DNA of 64,000 nt, taken from contig NZ_JAPUBT010000009.1 of NCBI RefSeq assembly GCF_030397665.1, positions 124,001-188,000 on the forward strand. Reading direction: 5' to 3'. The stretch comes from Janthinobacterium sp. SUN073 (GTDB lineage: Bacteria; Pseudomonadota; Gammaproteobacteria; Burkholderiales; Burkholderiaceae_D). This document shows, in pieces, positions 16,802-26,157 of the stretch. The translations under genes and the position numbers were made by a program. A model generated the notes under the pieces. It saw nothing but the letters and a program-made list of their open reading frames with translations, did not search any database and was not told the origin of the DNA. Every line of letters starts with the position of its first letter. The stretch's first letter is position 1.

Positions 16802-18795
16802 CAGAAAGTGAATCCCAGAGAAAAGTGCAAACGGTAAGCTTGGACGGCGTGGCCATATGCGACGTCGACATTGATGGGGCCGACGGGGCTCTTGTAGCGC
16901 CCGCCCAGGCCGTAGCCCGATTTCGGCGTCATGGCCGCTTTGACGGTGTCGGCCGCGTTACCGGCGTCATAGAAGGCGGCAATCGCCCATTTCGGCTTGA
17001 ACCAGTACTGGTACTCGGCGCTGCCGGTCAGCATGTAGCGCCCGCCGATGGTGGCGTCGCCTTCCTTCACGCCCAGTTCCTGGTAGGCATAGCCGCGCAC
17101 TGACTGGTCGCCGCCCGCGCGGAACAGGTAGACGGCCGGCACGCCGCGTTTTTCTTTCGAGCCCAGCGCGCCCATTTCGCCGCGCACGATCAGCTCGCCC
17201 TTTTCACCCAGCGGACGGTAATACACGGCCTTGCCGGCCACGCGCACGAAGCGCTCGTCCGTCAGCACGGGCAGCAGGGCGCCGCCCACCTGGGCATTGA
17301 TGACATAGCCCCTGGTGGGGAACAGCAGGCTGTCGAGGCTGCGCTTGGTGATGGCATAGGTCAGGGGCAAGCTCTTGCTGCGCGTCTGTTCCAGGCCCAC
17401 GACGGTCTTGTCTTCGCTGAGGAACTCGAACGTCAGGCTGCGTTCGAGGTTGGTGCCGCCCCAGTTGCGCTTGGCAGAGATGGTCGTGACGGCCGTGATT
17501 TCATTGGAAATGTCGCTGCGCTCGAACGAAGCGCCCGCGCTATCGTTGTAGCCGCGCTCGGTGGTTGGAAAGTAAAAATTGGCGTGCGCCGCCTGTTTTT
17601 TCGTTTCCATGGTGAGGGCGCTCTTGAAGCGCGTGCCCCACACGTTCAGGTTGTCATAGTTGAGCTGGGCGCGATTGCCCGTATTCGTACTGAAACCGAG
17701 ACCGGCGCTGACGTTTTGCTGCTTGTTTTCCGTCACGCGCACCACCAGCGGCAGCAGTGGCGCGGGGCCGCGGTTGGCAGGCTTGGTTTCGGCGGCGGCC
17801 CCGGCGCTGGCACCTGCGGCCTCGGCTTGCTGGCTTTCCTGGCCCGCCTCGATCTGCTCGCCCAGGATGCTGCTCATGTCGGCACTCACTTCCACGCTGG
17901 CAAAGTAGCCCGTATCCTGCAGGCGCGCCTGCAACGATTGCAGCGCCGATTCGCTGTAGTAGTCGCCCGGGCGTATCTTGTCGAGGTTGCGGATGATGCT
18001 GGCATCGTAGCGCTTCAAGCCTTCGATGCGCAGCTCGCCAAAGCGCAGCTCGGGGCCGCTGTCGAGCACCACCAGCAAGGATACCTTGTGCGTTTCCGGG
18101 TCGACCACGGCTTGCGTATCGACCAGCTGGGCGCGCGGGTAGCGCGTCTGCACCACTTCGCGCAGCAGCGCGCGCTTGGCCGATTCCCAGTCGGCCTGGC
18201 GGAACACGCTGCCCGATTTCAGCGACCAGCTGCGCTTCAGGCCTTCCGTATCGAAGGGTTCGGAAGCGGCCAGCGGCGGCGTGGGGTCGAAGCCGCGCAA
18301 TTCCAGCTCGACTTTGTCGATGGTTACCGGTTCGCCCGGGTCGACGTCGACGATGACGACGGGTTTGGCGCCCGTGGTGTCGACGCGCACCGTGACGACG
18401 GGCGTGTAGTAGCCGGCCGTGGCGACGAGGTTCTTGGCTTGCTCAGGCGTATCACGCACGAGGCGCTGCAATTGTTCGCGGTCCATGCGCGGGTTGCCGC
18501 GGAAGCGTTCCAGGTCCAGGTTTTTTTCCAGCAACTCATCGAGGTCGCCGGGCGCGTTGACCTTGACCTCGTACTGCAGTGGCGCGGGTGCCGCTTCCGT
18601 GGCGCTGGCGCTCTCTGGAGCCGTATCTTGCGTCGCCTCCTGGGCGCCGGCATGGGCGATGGGAAACAGCAATATGGCACCGCCGGCGGCCGCCAGTGTC
18701 AGTTGCCCCATTACTTTTGTCACTACTTGTGCCAAAATTCGTGGTCGTATCGCCTTGCCGGCAGCCGTATGCCGTATGGGTCGTGCAGAAAACAT
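16801..18795 (-). CDS. tamA: Translocation and assembly module outer-membrane protein TamA (Omp85/BamA family)
   Basis: The start at 18795 is preferred: GGAG lies 6 bp upstream and it begins a 664-residue protein with a long basic leader and hydrophobic signal (LAAAGGAILLFPIAHAGA). Three POTRA domains (about residues 75-340), with a low-complexity Ala/Glu/Gln insert near 330-360, are followed by a 16-strand-type beta barrel that ends in Phe (LHFSLGFTF), as expected for a BAM substrate. The barrel includes the RAGGDQSVRGYAYQELG motif (the VRGF/Y element of Omp85 L6). Conserved gene pair with tamB. Upstream in-frame sequence to 18990 would overlap queC and is not needed. Confidence 0.92.
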   Translation of the reverse strand: MFSARPIRHTAAGKAIRPRILAQVVTKVMGQLTLAAAGGAILLFPIAHAGAQEATQDTAPESASATEAAPAPLQYEVKVNAPGDLDELLEKNLDLERFRGNPRMDREQLQRLVRDTPEQAKNLVATAGYYTPVVTVRVDTTGAKPVVIVDVDPGEPVTIDKVELELRGFDPTPPLAASEPFDTEGLKRSWSLKSGSVFRQADWESAKRALLREVVQTRYPRAQLVDTQAVVDPETHKVSLLVVLDSGPELRFGELRIEGLKRYDASIIRNLDKIRPGDYYSESALQSLQARLQDTGYFASVEVSADMSSILGEQIEAGQESQQAEAAGASAGAAAETKPANRGPAPLLPLVVRVTENKQQNVSAGLGFSTNTGNRAQLNYDNLNVWGTRFKSALTMETKKQAAHANFYFPTTERGYNDSAGASFERSDISNEITAVTTISAKRNWGGTNLERSLTFEFLSEDKTVVGLEQTRSKSLPLTYAITKRSLDSLLFPTRGYVINAQVGGALLPVLTDERFVRVAGKAVYYRPLGEKGELIVRGEMGALGSKEKRGVPAVYLFRAGGDQSVRGYAYQELGVKEGDATIGGRYMLTGSAEYQYWFKPKWAIAAFYDAGNAADTVKAAMTPKSGYGLGGRYKSPVGPINVDVAYGHAVQAYRLHFSLGFTF

Positions 18796-18934
18796 GGTGC
18801 TCCAGATGAGTAAATGCTGACTGCATGTTACCGGAATAGGTAAACTGATGGCGGACGAATAAGTATTTTTTGCGCTGGGAATCACGTTTTCCCGCGCACT
18901 ATTGGAACAGAATAAAACTGAAAAGAAAGAAATT

Positions 18935-19660
18935 ATGCTAGCAACGGACTCCGCACTGGTGCTCTTTAGCGGTGGACAAGATTCCACCACCTGCCTGGCC
19001 TGGGCCTTGAAGCACTATAGCCGCGTGGAAACCATCGGCTTTGACTATGGACAGCGCCATGCGATCGAGCTGACCGTGCGTCCCGGCGTGCTCGAACAGA
19101 TGCGCCAGCAATCGCCCGAGTGGGACAGCCGCCTGGGTCAGGATCACATGATCGACCTGTCCCTGATTGCCGCCATTTCCGATACGGCCATGACGCAGAA
19201 CGTCGAGATCGTCATGCAGGAAAACGGCTTGCCGAACACCTTTGTTCCCGGACGCAATTTGCTGTTCATGACGGTGGCTGCCACCGTGGCCTACCGCCGC
19301 GGCTTGACGGTGCTCGTCGGCGGCATGTGCGAGACGGATTTTTCCGGCTACCCGGATTGCCGCGACGATACGATGAAGGCCCTGCAAGTGGCGCTGAACC
19401 TGGGCATGAATACGCGTTTGAAACTGGAAACGCCGCTGATGTGGCTGGACAAGGCGCAAAGCTGGGATCTGGCGGAAGACCTGGGCGGCCAGCCGCTGGT
19501 CGACCTGATCCGCAGCGGCACGCACACCTGCTACCTGGGCGAGCGGGGGCAATTGCACGATTGGGGATATGGCTGCGGCACCTGCCCCGCCTGCGCCCTG
19601 CGCGCCAACGGCTACCAGCAATACGCGGCGAGGAAGGCGGCGAAACAGGCCGTCAAATAA
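18935..19660 (+). CDS. queC: 7-cyano-7-deazaguanine synthase QueC
   Basis: QueC converts 7-carboxy-7-deazaguanine to preQ0 with ATP and ammonia in queuosine synthesis. The PP-loop motif FSGGQDS is near residues 9-15, and the zinc-binding Cys cluster [10 protein letters not shown] lies at 209-218, with GTHTCYLGE just before. The ATG at 18935 is favoured (AAGAAAG upstream, 241 residues, typical length); an in-frame ATG at 18902 would add 11 charged residues. It is divergent from tamA and 45 bp before the hydroxylase gene. Confidence 0.93.
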   Translation: MLATDSALVLFSGGQDSTTCLAWALKHYSRVETIGFDYGQRHAIELTVRPGVLEQMRQQSPEWDSRLGQDHMIDLSLIAAISDTAMTQNVEIVMQENGLPNTFVPGRNLLFMTVAATVAYRRGLTVLVGGMCETDFSGYPDCRDDTMKALQVALNLGMNTRLKLETPLMWLDKAQSWDLAEDLGGQPLVDLIRSGTHTCYLGERGQLHDWGYGCGTCPACALRANGYQQYAARKAAKQAVK

Positions 19661-19705
19661 GCAGTTTGCGCCGTTTCTTCAAGCGGCGCGGCGGGGAGAC
19701 CAGCC

Positions 19706-20644
19706 ATGCTGTGGTTTTTGCCACAGGAGCGCCTTGCCATGAAATCCCTCTTTGCCGCGCTGTACGGCCCCGTCTTCTGGGCCGGCTTCATTGGCGCCGC
19801 CAGTTACCTGATGGCGGTGTGCCACTACTCTCTCTGGGTCTTGCCGCCTTTGCTGCTGCTGGCTCTGCTCACATCTTTTCTTGCCGAACGCTATCTGCCG
19901 TACGACGGCGCGTGGAACCATGCGCACGGCGATGGCTGGCGCGACGTACTGCACGCGCTCGTCAATGAAGCGCTGTACCTGCCGGGCCTGGCGGCTTTTC
20001 CCCTGCTGGCTGGCCATCTGGCGCTGGGGCCGTTCTGGCCAGTCCAGCTGCCGTTCTGGGGGCAATTGCTGCTGGCGATTGTCATCGCCGACTGCGGCAT
20101 TACCCTGGTGCATTACCTGAGCCACCGCTATTATTTTCTGTGGAAGCTGCATGCCGTGCACCACAGCGTGCAGCGCCTGTACGGTTTGAATGGCTGGATG
20201 AAACATCCGCTGCATCTGCTGCTGGAAGCGGTGGGCGGCATGCTGCCCTTGTTGTTGCTGGGCATCCCGGAGCGTGTCATGGCCGTGCTGGCGTTTGCCG
20301 TGGCGATCCAGTTGTTGCTGCAGCATGCGAATGTCGACATGCGCATGGGGCCGCTGCGCCACGTGTTTGCCTGGGCGCCCCTGCACCGTTTCCACCACAT
20401 GAAATACGGCACGGCCGGCGACGTGAATTTCGGCCTGTTTTTTACCTGCTGGGACCGCTTGCTGGGCACCTGCTTCGACGCACCGGACTATCGCATGCGG
20501 GGCGAGGATCTGGGCATCGGCAGCCGTCCCGATTATCCCGTGGCCTACCTGCCGCAATTGATCGAACCATTCCGCGCGGAAGAGGGCGTGCGCGCGCCCG
20601 AGCTGCCGGCTGGCTTGCGCCAGGGTCTCAGTCGAGAAGCGTGA
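19706..20644 (+). CDS. Sterol desaturase/fatty acid hydroxylase family membrane protein
   Basis: A 312-residue integral membrane protein. Histidine clusters that bind the di-iron centre are visible: HYLSHRYYFLWKLHAVHHS (about residues 136-154), MKHPLHLL near 169, and LHRFHHMKYG near 228-237. Hydrophobic helices cover about 20-70, 110-135 and 175-215. The family hydroxylates or desaturates lipid chains; the substrate cannot be read from sequence. Two starts each have an SD: 19706 (GGGGAG) and 19739 (CAGGAG). The 3' end overlaps the converging AraC gene by 17 bp. Confidence 0.85.
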   Translation: MLWFLPQERLAMKSLFAALYGPVFWAGFIGAASYLMAVCHYSLWVLPPLLLLALLTSFLAERYLPYDGAWNHAHGDGWRDVLHALVNEALYLPGLAAFPLLAGHLALGPFWPVQLPFWGQLLLAIVIADCGITLVHYLSHRYYFLWKLHAVHHSVQRLYGLNGWMKHPLHLLLEAVGGMLPLLLLGIPERVMAVLAFAVAIQLLLQHANVDMRMGPLRHVFAWAPLHRFHHMKYGTAGDVNFGLFFTCWDRLLGTCFDAPDYRMRGEDLGIGSRPDYPVAYLPQLIEPFRAEEGVRAPELPAGLRQGLSREA

Positions 20645-21347
20645 CCTGCAACTGGCGCAAGCTGCGGTCGGCGCGCACGCCGAACAGGCTGCGCATGGTG
20701 CGCGAAAAATGCGCGGCATCGGCAAAGCCGGCGCCGTGGGCCGCATCCGTCAGGGTGCTGCCGAGCAAGATGAAACGGATGGCCAAGCGCAAGCGGCGCC
20801 ACAGCACCAGGCGCCGCACGGGCAGACCCAGCTGGGCGCTGAACAGCCGTTCCAGCTGGCTCAGCGACACATGCGCCGCTTCGGCCAGGGCGGCCGCGCT
20901 GACTTTGCCCGACAGCAGCGCGTCGACCTGGTCCAGCGCCCGCTGCACGCGCGCGTCGGCCGGCTGCTCGCGCGGCTGTGCCTGCAACGCGGCGGCCAGG
21001 CTGTCGAGGCTGGGCGCGCCTGCGCTGCTGGCGGCCGCCAGCAAGGCCGGTCCGCTCAGGCGCTGCGGTTCCGCATAGATGGTCAGCATGAAAGCCGGCG
21101 CGGCCACGATGGCGTGCGGGCGCAGGCTTTCGATCAGCAAGTGCCGCGCCGTGTGGACGATGCCGTCGAGCTCTGCCGTGAAGGGCGCACCCGTGCTCAG
21201 CATCAGCTGGTGCGCGTAATGGGCGTGGCTGTCCGTGGCGCCCGCTGCGCCATGCAAGATGGCAAAGTCCGGCGCCAGCCATAGTGTTCCCTGCCAGCTA
21301 TCTTGCTGCAAACGCGACTCCTGCGTGATGGGTTGCGGGGCGTTCAT
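20628..21347 (-). CDS. AraC family transcriptional regulator
   Basis: A 239-residue protein with an N-terminal sensor region (cupin-like, about 1-100) and a C-terminal AraC DNA-binding domain: first helix-turn-helix ALAEAAHVSLSQLERLFSAQ near 155-175, second near FADAAHFSRTMRSLFG (210-225). The ATG at 21347 (MNAPQP) is used; a GTG at 21398 would extend the N-terminus by 17 residues. The target is unknown. It converges on the fatty acid hydroxylase gene. Confidence 0.82.
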   Translation of the reverse strand: MNAPQPITQESRLQQDSWQGTLWLAPDFAILHGAAGATDSHAHYAHQLMLSTGAPFTAELDGIVHTARHLLIESLRPHAIVAAPAFMLTIYAEPQRLSGPALLAAASSAGAPSLDSLAAALQAQPREQPADARVQRALDQVDALLSGKVSAAALAEAAHVSLSQLERLFSAQLGLPVRRLVLWRRLRLAIRFILLGSTLTDAAHGAGFADAAHFSRTMRSLFGVRADRSLRQLQVTLLD

Positions 21348-21572
21348 GCCGGCGGACGGGGGATGGTTGTCATGGCATCGAATTTTCCCGAAGTACACAT
21401 TATTGCATTTGCGAAATTTGTGATTTTTTTAATACAATATTCAGCATTGCAAGGGCGCCCGCTGTAACGTACTATCATTCTCATCGACTACCGATGGTAA
21501 TCGTGCAGCCCGCTGCCAGCCATGCTGCTGGCCGTGTAGCGGTTTGATGTCCGTTCTGCTTGTCCGCCTGTC

Positions 21573-24500
21573 ATGCCTACACGCGCGTTCACGTCGTGGT
21601 TTGCTCGGTCAGTGTCGCACTGGGGGGGGCCGCGCGTGCTGGCTGCGCTGGTGCTGGCGTTGTGCCTGGGACTGACGTATGGCGCCTGGCGCAATGCCCA
21701 CGATGCCAGCGAACAGCAGGTGCAGGCCGATTTTGACTTCCGCGTGCGCGAACTGGTGGGCAACATCGTCGTGCGCATGCAGACCTACATCCAGGTGCTG
21801 CACGGCGTGCAGGGACTGTATGCCAGTTCGCAGGACGTCACGCGCAGCGAATTCCATGCCTATCTGGCGGTGCAGCAGGTGGACCTGCATTTTCCCGGCA
21901 TCCACGGCATCGGCTACCTGCCGCTGTTGCCCGGTGCCGGGCTGGCGCGGCACGAAGCGAGTGTGCGCGCGGAGGGCTATCCCGGCTATGCCGTGCGTCC
22001 GCCGGGCCAGCGCGCCTGGCATGCGCCCATCACTTATCTGGAACCTTTAAGCGAAAGCAACCTGCTGGCCTTCGGCTATGACATCTGGTCGGAACCCGTG
22101 CGCCGCGCCGCGCTCGAACAGGCGCGCGACACGGGGCAAGCGGCCATGACGGGCAAGATCCAGCTGGTGCAAGATGGCGGCAGTGCCCAGACGCATGGCT
22201 TCCTGGTCGTGCTGCCCGTGTATGAGAATGGCTTGCCACATGCCAGCGTGGCGCAGCGCCGCGCCGCCTTGCGCGCCTGGGTGTTTGCGCCGTTCCGCAT
22301 GGTCGACCTGATGGCGGGCGTGGGCGGCGAGGGGGCGCGCCAGCTGGACCTGGAAATCTATGATGGGACACAACAGGCTGAGGCGGCCCTGATGTATGAC
22401 AGCGTGCCGGACATGCTGGCGGCGGCCGGGTCGGACAGCCTGGTGTCGCAGCAGGCGGTCAACATCGCCGGCCATGCCTGGACCTTGCGCGTGCGCGCCA
22501 TGCCGGGCTTCGATGGCGAGCTGCTGGCGCGGCCCCGCCTGGTGGCCTGGACCGGCTTGCTGGCCAGCATCGTGCTGGCGCTGGCGGCCTGGCTGCTGGC
22601 GGCGGGCCGCACCCGCGCCCAGGCGGCGCTGGCGCGTTCGAGCCAGTTGACGGACCAACTGGAGCAGGGCCAGGCCAGCGTGCTGGCGATGGCCGAGGCG
22701 GCGCAGCGCAGCCAGGCCATGCTGCGCAGCATCCTCGATTCAACCATCGACGGCATTTTGGTCGACAACATCGCAGGCCGCATCTTCACCTCGAACCGGC
22801 GCTTCCGCGACCTGTGGCAAGTGCCCGACGCGCTCGACTGGCAAGCGGACGGCGCGGCACTGGTACGCCATGTGGAAAGCCAGCTGGAGCAGGCGGCGCC
22901 TTTCCTGGGAGCACGCGCCCACGCGCCGCACGGCCACCGCGAGCGGCGCGATGTGCTGCACCTGCGCGATGGACGGGTGGTCGAGCAATACGTGCGCAGC
23001 ATGCAGCTGGGCAATGAACAGGCGCGCTTGTGGACCTTCCGCGACATCAGCGAGCGCAGCCAGATGGAACGGCGCGAGCACACGCGGCGGCAAGTGCTGG
23101 AAATGCTGGCCACGGGCGCGCCGCTGGAACGGGTGCTGGAAAGCGTGGTGCTGAGCGTGCAAGCCGACCATCCCGCCATGCTGTGCAGCATCTTGTTGCT
23201 CGATGAAAATCGCCACCGCCTGGTGCTGGGCGCGGCGCCCAGCTTGCCCGCGTTTTTCAACGTGTCCAGCCATGGCCATGACCTCGACACCCTGCAGGGC
23301 GTGCATGGCATCGCCGCGCAAGCACTGCGCGACGGCCAGCGCGTGATCGTGGGCGACTTGCATGCCGCTGCCAATGTGCAAGAGACGATGGAACTGGCGT
23401 GGCGGGCCCAGCTGCAATCGTGCTGGGCCGAGCCCGTGCGTGGCGGCTCGGGCAAGTTGCTGGGCGTGCTGATGGCGTATCACCGCCAGCCCACCTTGCC
23501 GGGCGCGGCACATTTGGCGCGGCTGAGCGAGGCGGCGCACCTGGCCGGCATGGCCATCGAACAAGCGCAGGTGGCGCTGGCCCTGCGTGCCGGCGAAGCG
23601 CGTTTCCGCAGCCTGTACGACCATGCGCCCGTGGCCCTGTGGGAACAGGACTGGTCAGCCGTGCGCTCCGCGCTCGATGCGCTCGAACAAGCGGGCGTGC
23701 GCGACCTGGGCGCCCACTTCCAGGCCAATCCGGACGCGCTGCAGCGGCTGGCGGGGCTGGTGCGCATCATCGATGCGAACGGCGCCGCGCTGGCGCAGGT
23801 GCGCGCCAACGAGAGCGACCAGCGCCGCGGCGCACTGGGCCTGGCGCAGAATTTCGATGCCAGCGCCTTGCCCCGTTTCGGCGATGCGTTGCTGGCGCTG
23901 GCTGGCGGCGCCCACCTGTACGAGTGCGAGAGCAGCTTCCTGCGTCTCGATGGCGCGGCGCGGCAAAATGAGCTGAGCTTGCTGGTGATGCCCGGCCATG
24001 CCGACAGCCTGGACTTCGTCATGGTGTCCTCGCTCGATATCACCGAGCGCAAGCGCATGAACGCGGAATTGCTGCAACTGGCCACCACCGATTTTTTGAC
24101 GGGCTTGCCGAACCGGCGCCACTTCATGGCGGCACTGGAAAACGAGCATGCACGGCTGCAGCGTGAACTGGCCAGCTGCGCCAGCGTGTTGATGCTCGAT
24201 ATCGATCACTTCAAGCGCGTCAACGACGAGTATGGCCACGCCGTGGGCGATACCGTGCTGCGCCACCTGGGCGCGCTGATGTGCCAGGCGCTGCGCAAGG
24301 TCGATGTGCCGGGTCGCGTGGGCGGCGAAGAATTCGCCATCTTGCTACCGGGCACCGACCTGGCGGCGGCGGCCGTGTTTGCGGAGCGGTTGCGCCGGCG
24401 CGTGGCGGAAAGTTCGCTGACCACCGATGGCGGCATCCTGATCACCATCACGGTGAGTATCGGCATGGCCGCCATGGCCGGCACGGATGCCGATTGCGAC

Positions 24501-24617
24501 GCCGTGCTGGCGCGCGCCGACGAGGCGCTGTACCGGGCCAAGCGGGGCGGGCGCAACCGCATCGAACAGAATGATGGCGGCAGCGACGGCGTGCTCAGCA
24601 AGTTCATGGCGCAGTGA
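21573..24617 (+). CDS. CHASE-PAS-GAF-GGDEF diguanylate cyclase
   Basis: A 1014-residue inner-membrane sensor. A first membrane helix (about 20-38) and a second (about 325-343) flank a periplasmic CHASE domain (HGVQGLYASSQDVTRSEF, then FPGIHGIGYLP). The cytoplasmic part holds a PAS domain (about 388-490), a GAF domain (about 503-670), a PAS-like region (680-825) and a C-terminal GGDEF domain (843-1005). The active site is GGEEF at 917-921. The inhibitory I-site RKVD lies exactly five residues before it, so feedback by c-di-GMP is expected. No EAL domain is present. It should make c-di-GMP in response to a periplasmic signal and a cytosolic one. Confidence 0.92.
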   Translation: MPTRAFTSWFARSVSHWGGPRVLAALVLALCLGLTYGAWRNAHDASEQQVQADFDFRVRELVGNIVVRMQTYIQVLHGVQGLYASSQDVTRSEFHAYLAVQQVDLHFPGIHGIGYLPLLPGAGLARHEASVRAEGYPGYAVRPPGQRAWHAPITYLEPLSESNLLAFGYDIWSEPVRRAALEQARDTGQAAMTGKIQLVQDGGSAQTHGFLVVLPVYENGLPHASVAQRRAALRAWVFAPFRMVDLMAGVGGEGARQLDLEIYDGTQQAEAALMYDSVPDMLAAAGSDSLVSQQAVNIAGHAWTLRVRAMPGFDGELLARPRLVAWTGLLASIVLALAAWLLAAGRTRAQAALARSSQLTDQLEQGQASVLAMAEAAQRSQAMLRSILDSTIDGILVDNIAGRIFTSNRRFRDLWQVPDALDWQADGAALVRHVESQLEQAAPFLGARAHAPHGHRERRDVLHLRDGRVVEQYVRSMQLGNEQARLWTFRDISERSQMERREHTRRQVLEMLATGAPLERVLESVVLSVQADHPAMLCSILLLDENRHRLVLGAAPSLPAFFNVSSHGHDLDTLQGVHGIAAQALRDGQRVIVGDLHAAANVQETMELAWRAQLQSCWAEPVRGGSGKLLGVLMAYHRQPTLPGAAHLARLSEAAHLAGMAIEQAQVALALRAGEARFRSLYDHAPVALWEQDWSAVRSALDALEQAGVRDLGAHFQANPDALQRLAGLVRIIDANGAALAQVRANESDQRRGALGLAQNFDASALPRFGDALLALAGGAHLYECESSFLRLDGAARQNELSLLVMPGHADSLDFVMVSSLDITERKRMNAELLQLATTDFLTGLPNRRHFMAALENEHARLQRELASCASVLMLDIDHFKRVNDEYGHAVGDTVLRHLGALMCQALRKVDVPGRVGGEEFAILLPGTDLAAAAVFAERLRRRVAESSLTTDGGILITITVSIGMAAMAGTDADCDAVLARADEALYRAKRGGRNRIEQNDGGSDGVLSKFMAQ

Positions 24618-24992
24618 TTACAGGCTGTGCTGATGCGCTTGTGTCTGCTTGTGCTTGCGGCTGACGATCAGCCAGACGATGGCGACGGGAATCAGCAGCG
24701 GCAGCAGCACGGGCGTGCTCAGCGCCAGCACCAGCACCACGCAGAGTGCCAGCACGGCGATCAGCACCACGCCCACTCCCGCCAGCACCACGCCCGTGAC
24801 GACGGCGGCGCACACCAGCGCCATGGCGGCGACGAGCAAGCCGCCGCCGGCAAACACCAGGCCGAACAGCCATTCCAGCGGACCGTCGACATCGTCGCCG
24901 TTGAACTGCATGTGCATGTCGCTGCCACCGACCTTGTCGAGGAACAGGCAGGCCAGCATGACGATGAGGACGAAGGTGAGCAGTTTTTTCAT
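24618..24992 (-). CDS. Small hydrophobic membrane protein
   Basis: The start at 24992 follows GAGG at SD distance and gives a 124-residue protein. It has a signal-like first helix (LLTFVLIVMLACLFL), a short polar region (GGSDMHMQFNGDDVDGP), and then nearly continuous hydrophobic sequence to residue 112, with a basic, His/Gln-rich tail (RKHKQTQAHQHSL). The pattern suggests three or four membrane helices. The family is unknown. It converges on the diguanylate cyclase, whose stop is directly adjacent. Confidence 0.65.
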   Translation of the reverse strand: MKKLLTFVLIVMLACLFLDKVGGSDMHMQFNGDDVDGPLEWLFGLVFAGGGLLVAAMALVCAAVVTGVVLAGVGVVLIAVLALCVVLVLALSTPVLLPLLIPVAIVWLIVSRKHKQTQAHQHSL

Positions 24993-25147
24993 GGTAAGCC
25001 TCGATGTGTGGGTGATGGGGTGTTGCATGATCACACTGTAGGGGCACGCCGGGCTGGCCGCCAGCGGCGTGCGACAGGCCGTCATTTTCACGGTATGGGA
25101 GGTCTGTACGGGCAGAAAATGCTGAATCTGGAACAAGATTTCTTTTC

Positions 25148-25175
25148 TTGTAATACGCGCAAGCCGTCCTATACT
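25148..25175 (+). promoter_or_regulatory. Sigma70-type promoter for the 25205 ORF
   Basis: TTGTAA (25148-25153) and TATACT (25170-25175) are separated by 16 bp. A strong SD (AAGGAGGG, 25193-25200) and ATG 25205 follow at normal distances. Confidence 0.6.
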
Positions 25176-25204
25176 GAATACCTCAGTCTCGCAAGGAGGG
25201 CAAC

Positions 25205-25441
25205 ATGCTTTTGTTTGCAGATACCGGGGATCAATCGCTATCCCTTTCCCACCATCGAACCACGCGCCAGCGTAGCGCCCCGCAGTCCTGCGCCGAGCCC
25301 GTCGGCGCGCCATCGGCGATACCGCCGATCATCATCAATCCCTTTAATTACCATGCGCCACTGCCAGCCATCGACCCGCGCTGGGTGCCGCCCGGTCCGC
25401 CGCTGACCTGGCCCAACCGGCCTGCCATGTCCATGTGCTGA
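25205..25441 (+). CDS. Small proline-rich hypothetical protein (78 aa)
   Basis: A 78-residue ORF with promoter and a near-perfect SD. The N-terminal 30 residues are polar; the C-terminal half is rich in Pro, Ile and Trp (IPPIIINPFNYHAPLP, then WVPPGPPLTWPN). No signal peptide or known domain is seen. The signals make it more likely real than most short ORFs here. A terminator shared with the opposite gene lies 40 bp after the stop. Confidence 0.55.
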   Translation: MLLFADTGDQSLSLSHHRTTRQRSAPQSCAEPVGAPSAIPPIIINPFNYHAPLPAIDPRWVPPGPPLTWPNRPAMSMC

Positions 25442-25480
25442 TGGCTGGCCATTGAAAGAAATGACTAGCCTGGTAGTGAA

Positions 25481-25506
25481 AAAAGCCCGCAAGCGCGGGC
25501 TTTTGC
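25481..25506. terminator. Bidirectional intrinsic terminator
   Basis: AAAAGCCCGC (25481-25490) and GCGGGCTTTT (25495-25504) form a stem with A and T runs on both sides. It can end both the small ORF on the plus strand and the PEP-CTERM gene on the minus strand. Confidence 0.85.
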
Positions 25507-25521
25507 CAGTACCTGCCCGCG

Positions 25522-26157
25522 TCAGGAAGATTTGCGGCGCAGCATGAAACCCAGCAGGCCCAGGCCGGCCAGCAGCATGGCATAGGTTTCCGGCTCCGGC
25601 ACGGCGGTGATGAAGGCGTGGTTATCCGTCTCGAAGGCATTCTGCGTGGAGTTGAAAGCAACCGAGGTGATCTTGCTGCCAACGCCGGCGAAGGCATTCA
25701 CATACAGGCCCAGGGACTGATTGCCGTTGGCGGGATCGCCGGCCAGCGCTGCCAGTTGCGTGCCCGTCAGCGTGGTCGAACTGTGGTCGGCAAAGGTGTA
25801 GGTTACGCTGTTGTACGTATCCGGCGAACCCATGTAGAAGCCGAAATAGCTCAAGCCGCTACTGAAGTTGGCGATCACGGGCGAATGCTGGTCGGAAGAA
25901 GTGCCTGCCGACAAATACTTGCTCATATCGCCAGGAGGCGCGGCATGGTTGCTGTTCGTGCCGGTGAACAGTGCGCCGTCGATGTAGTTGGCGGGCAGGA
26001 TGCCGCTGTTGAAATCGATCGTGGTGGCGCCTGCAACGGATGTCACCAGCCCTTGGCCGGCCAGGGTTGTGCCGCCGGCCGTAAATGTGGGGACGGCGCT
26101 GGCGCTGCCGGCGGCGGCAGCAAGCGTCGCGCATGCCAGTGTGGACAAGATTTTCAT
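25522..26157 (-). CDS. PEP-CTERM sorting domain-containing protein
   Basis: A 211-residue exported protein with an N-terminal signal (STLACATLAAAAGSASA) and a typical C-terminal PEP-CTERM signal: VPEPE, then a hydrophobic helix (YAMLLAGLGLLGFML) and RRK at the end. Such proteins are processed by an exosortase (EpsH/XrtA type) and are linked to exopolysaccharide and biofilm formation. The passenger is a Thr/Ser/Gly-rich beta protein with no catalytic motif. SD GAGGG is at good spacing. No exosortase gene lies in the window. Confidence 0.88.
   Translation of the reverse strand: MKILSTLACATLAAAAGSASAVPTFTAGGTTLAGQGLVTSVAGATTIDFNSGILPANYIDGALFTGTNSNHAAPPGDMSKYLSAGTSSDQHSPVIANFSSGLSYFGFYMGSPDTYNSVTYTFADHSSTTLTGTQLAALAGDPANGNQSLGLYVNAFAGVGSKITSVAFNSTQNAFETDNHAFITAVPEPETYAMLLAGLGLLGFMLRRKSS

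Noticed and set aside
18796..18990. N-terminal extension of tamA up to 18990
   Set aside because: It would overlap the queC coding start and place about 65 residues before a proper signal sequence; the ATG at 18795 has a good SD.
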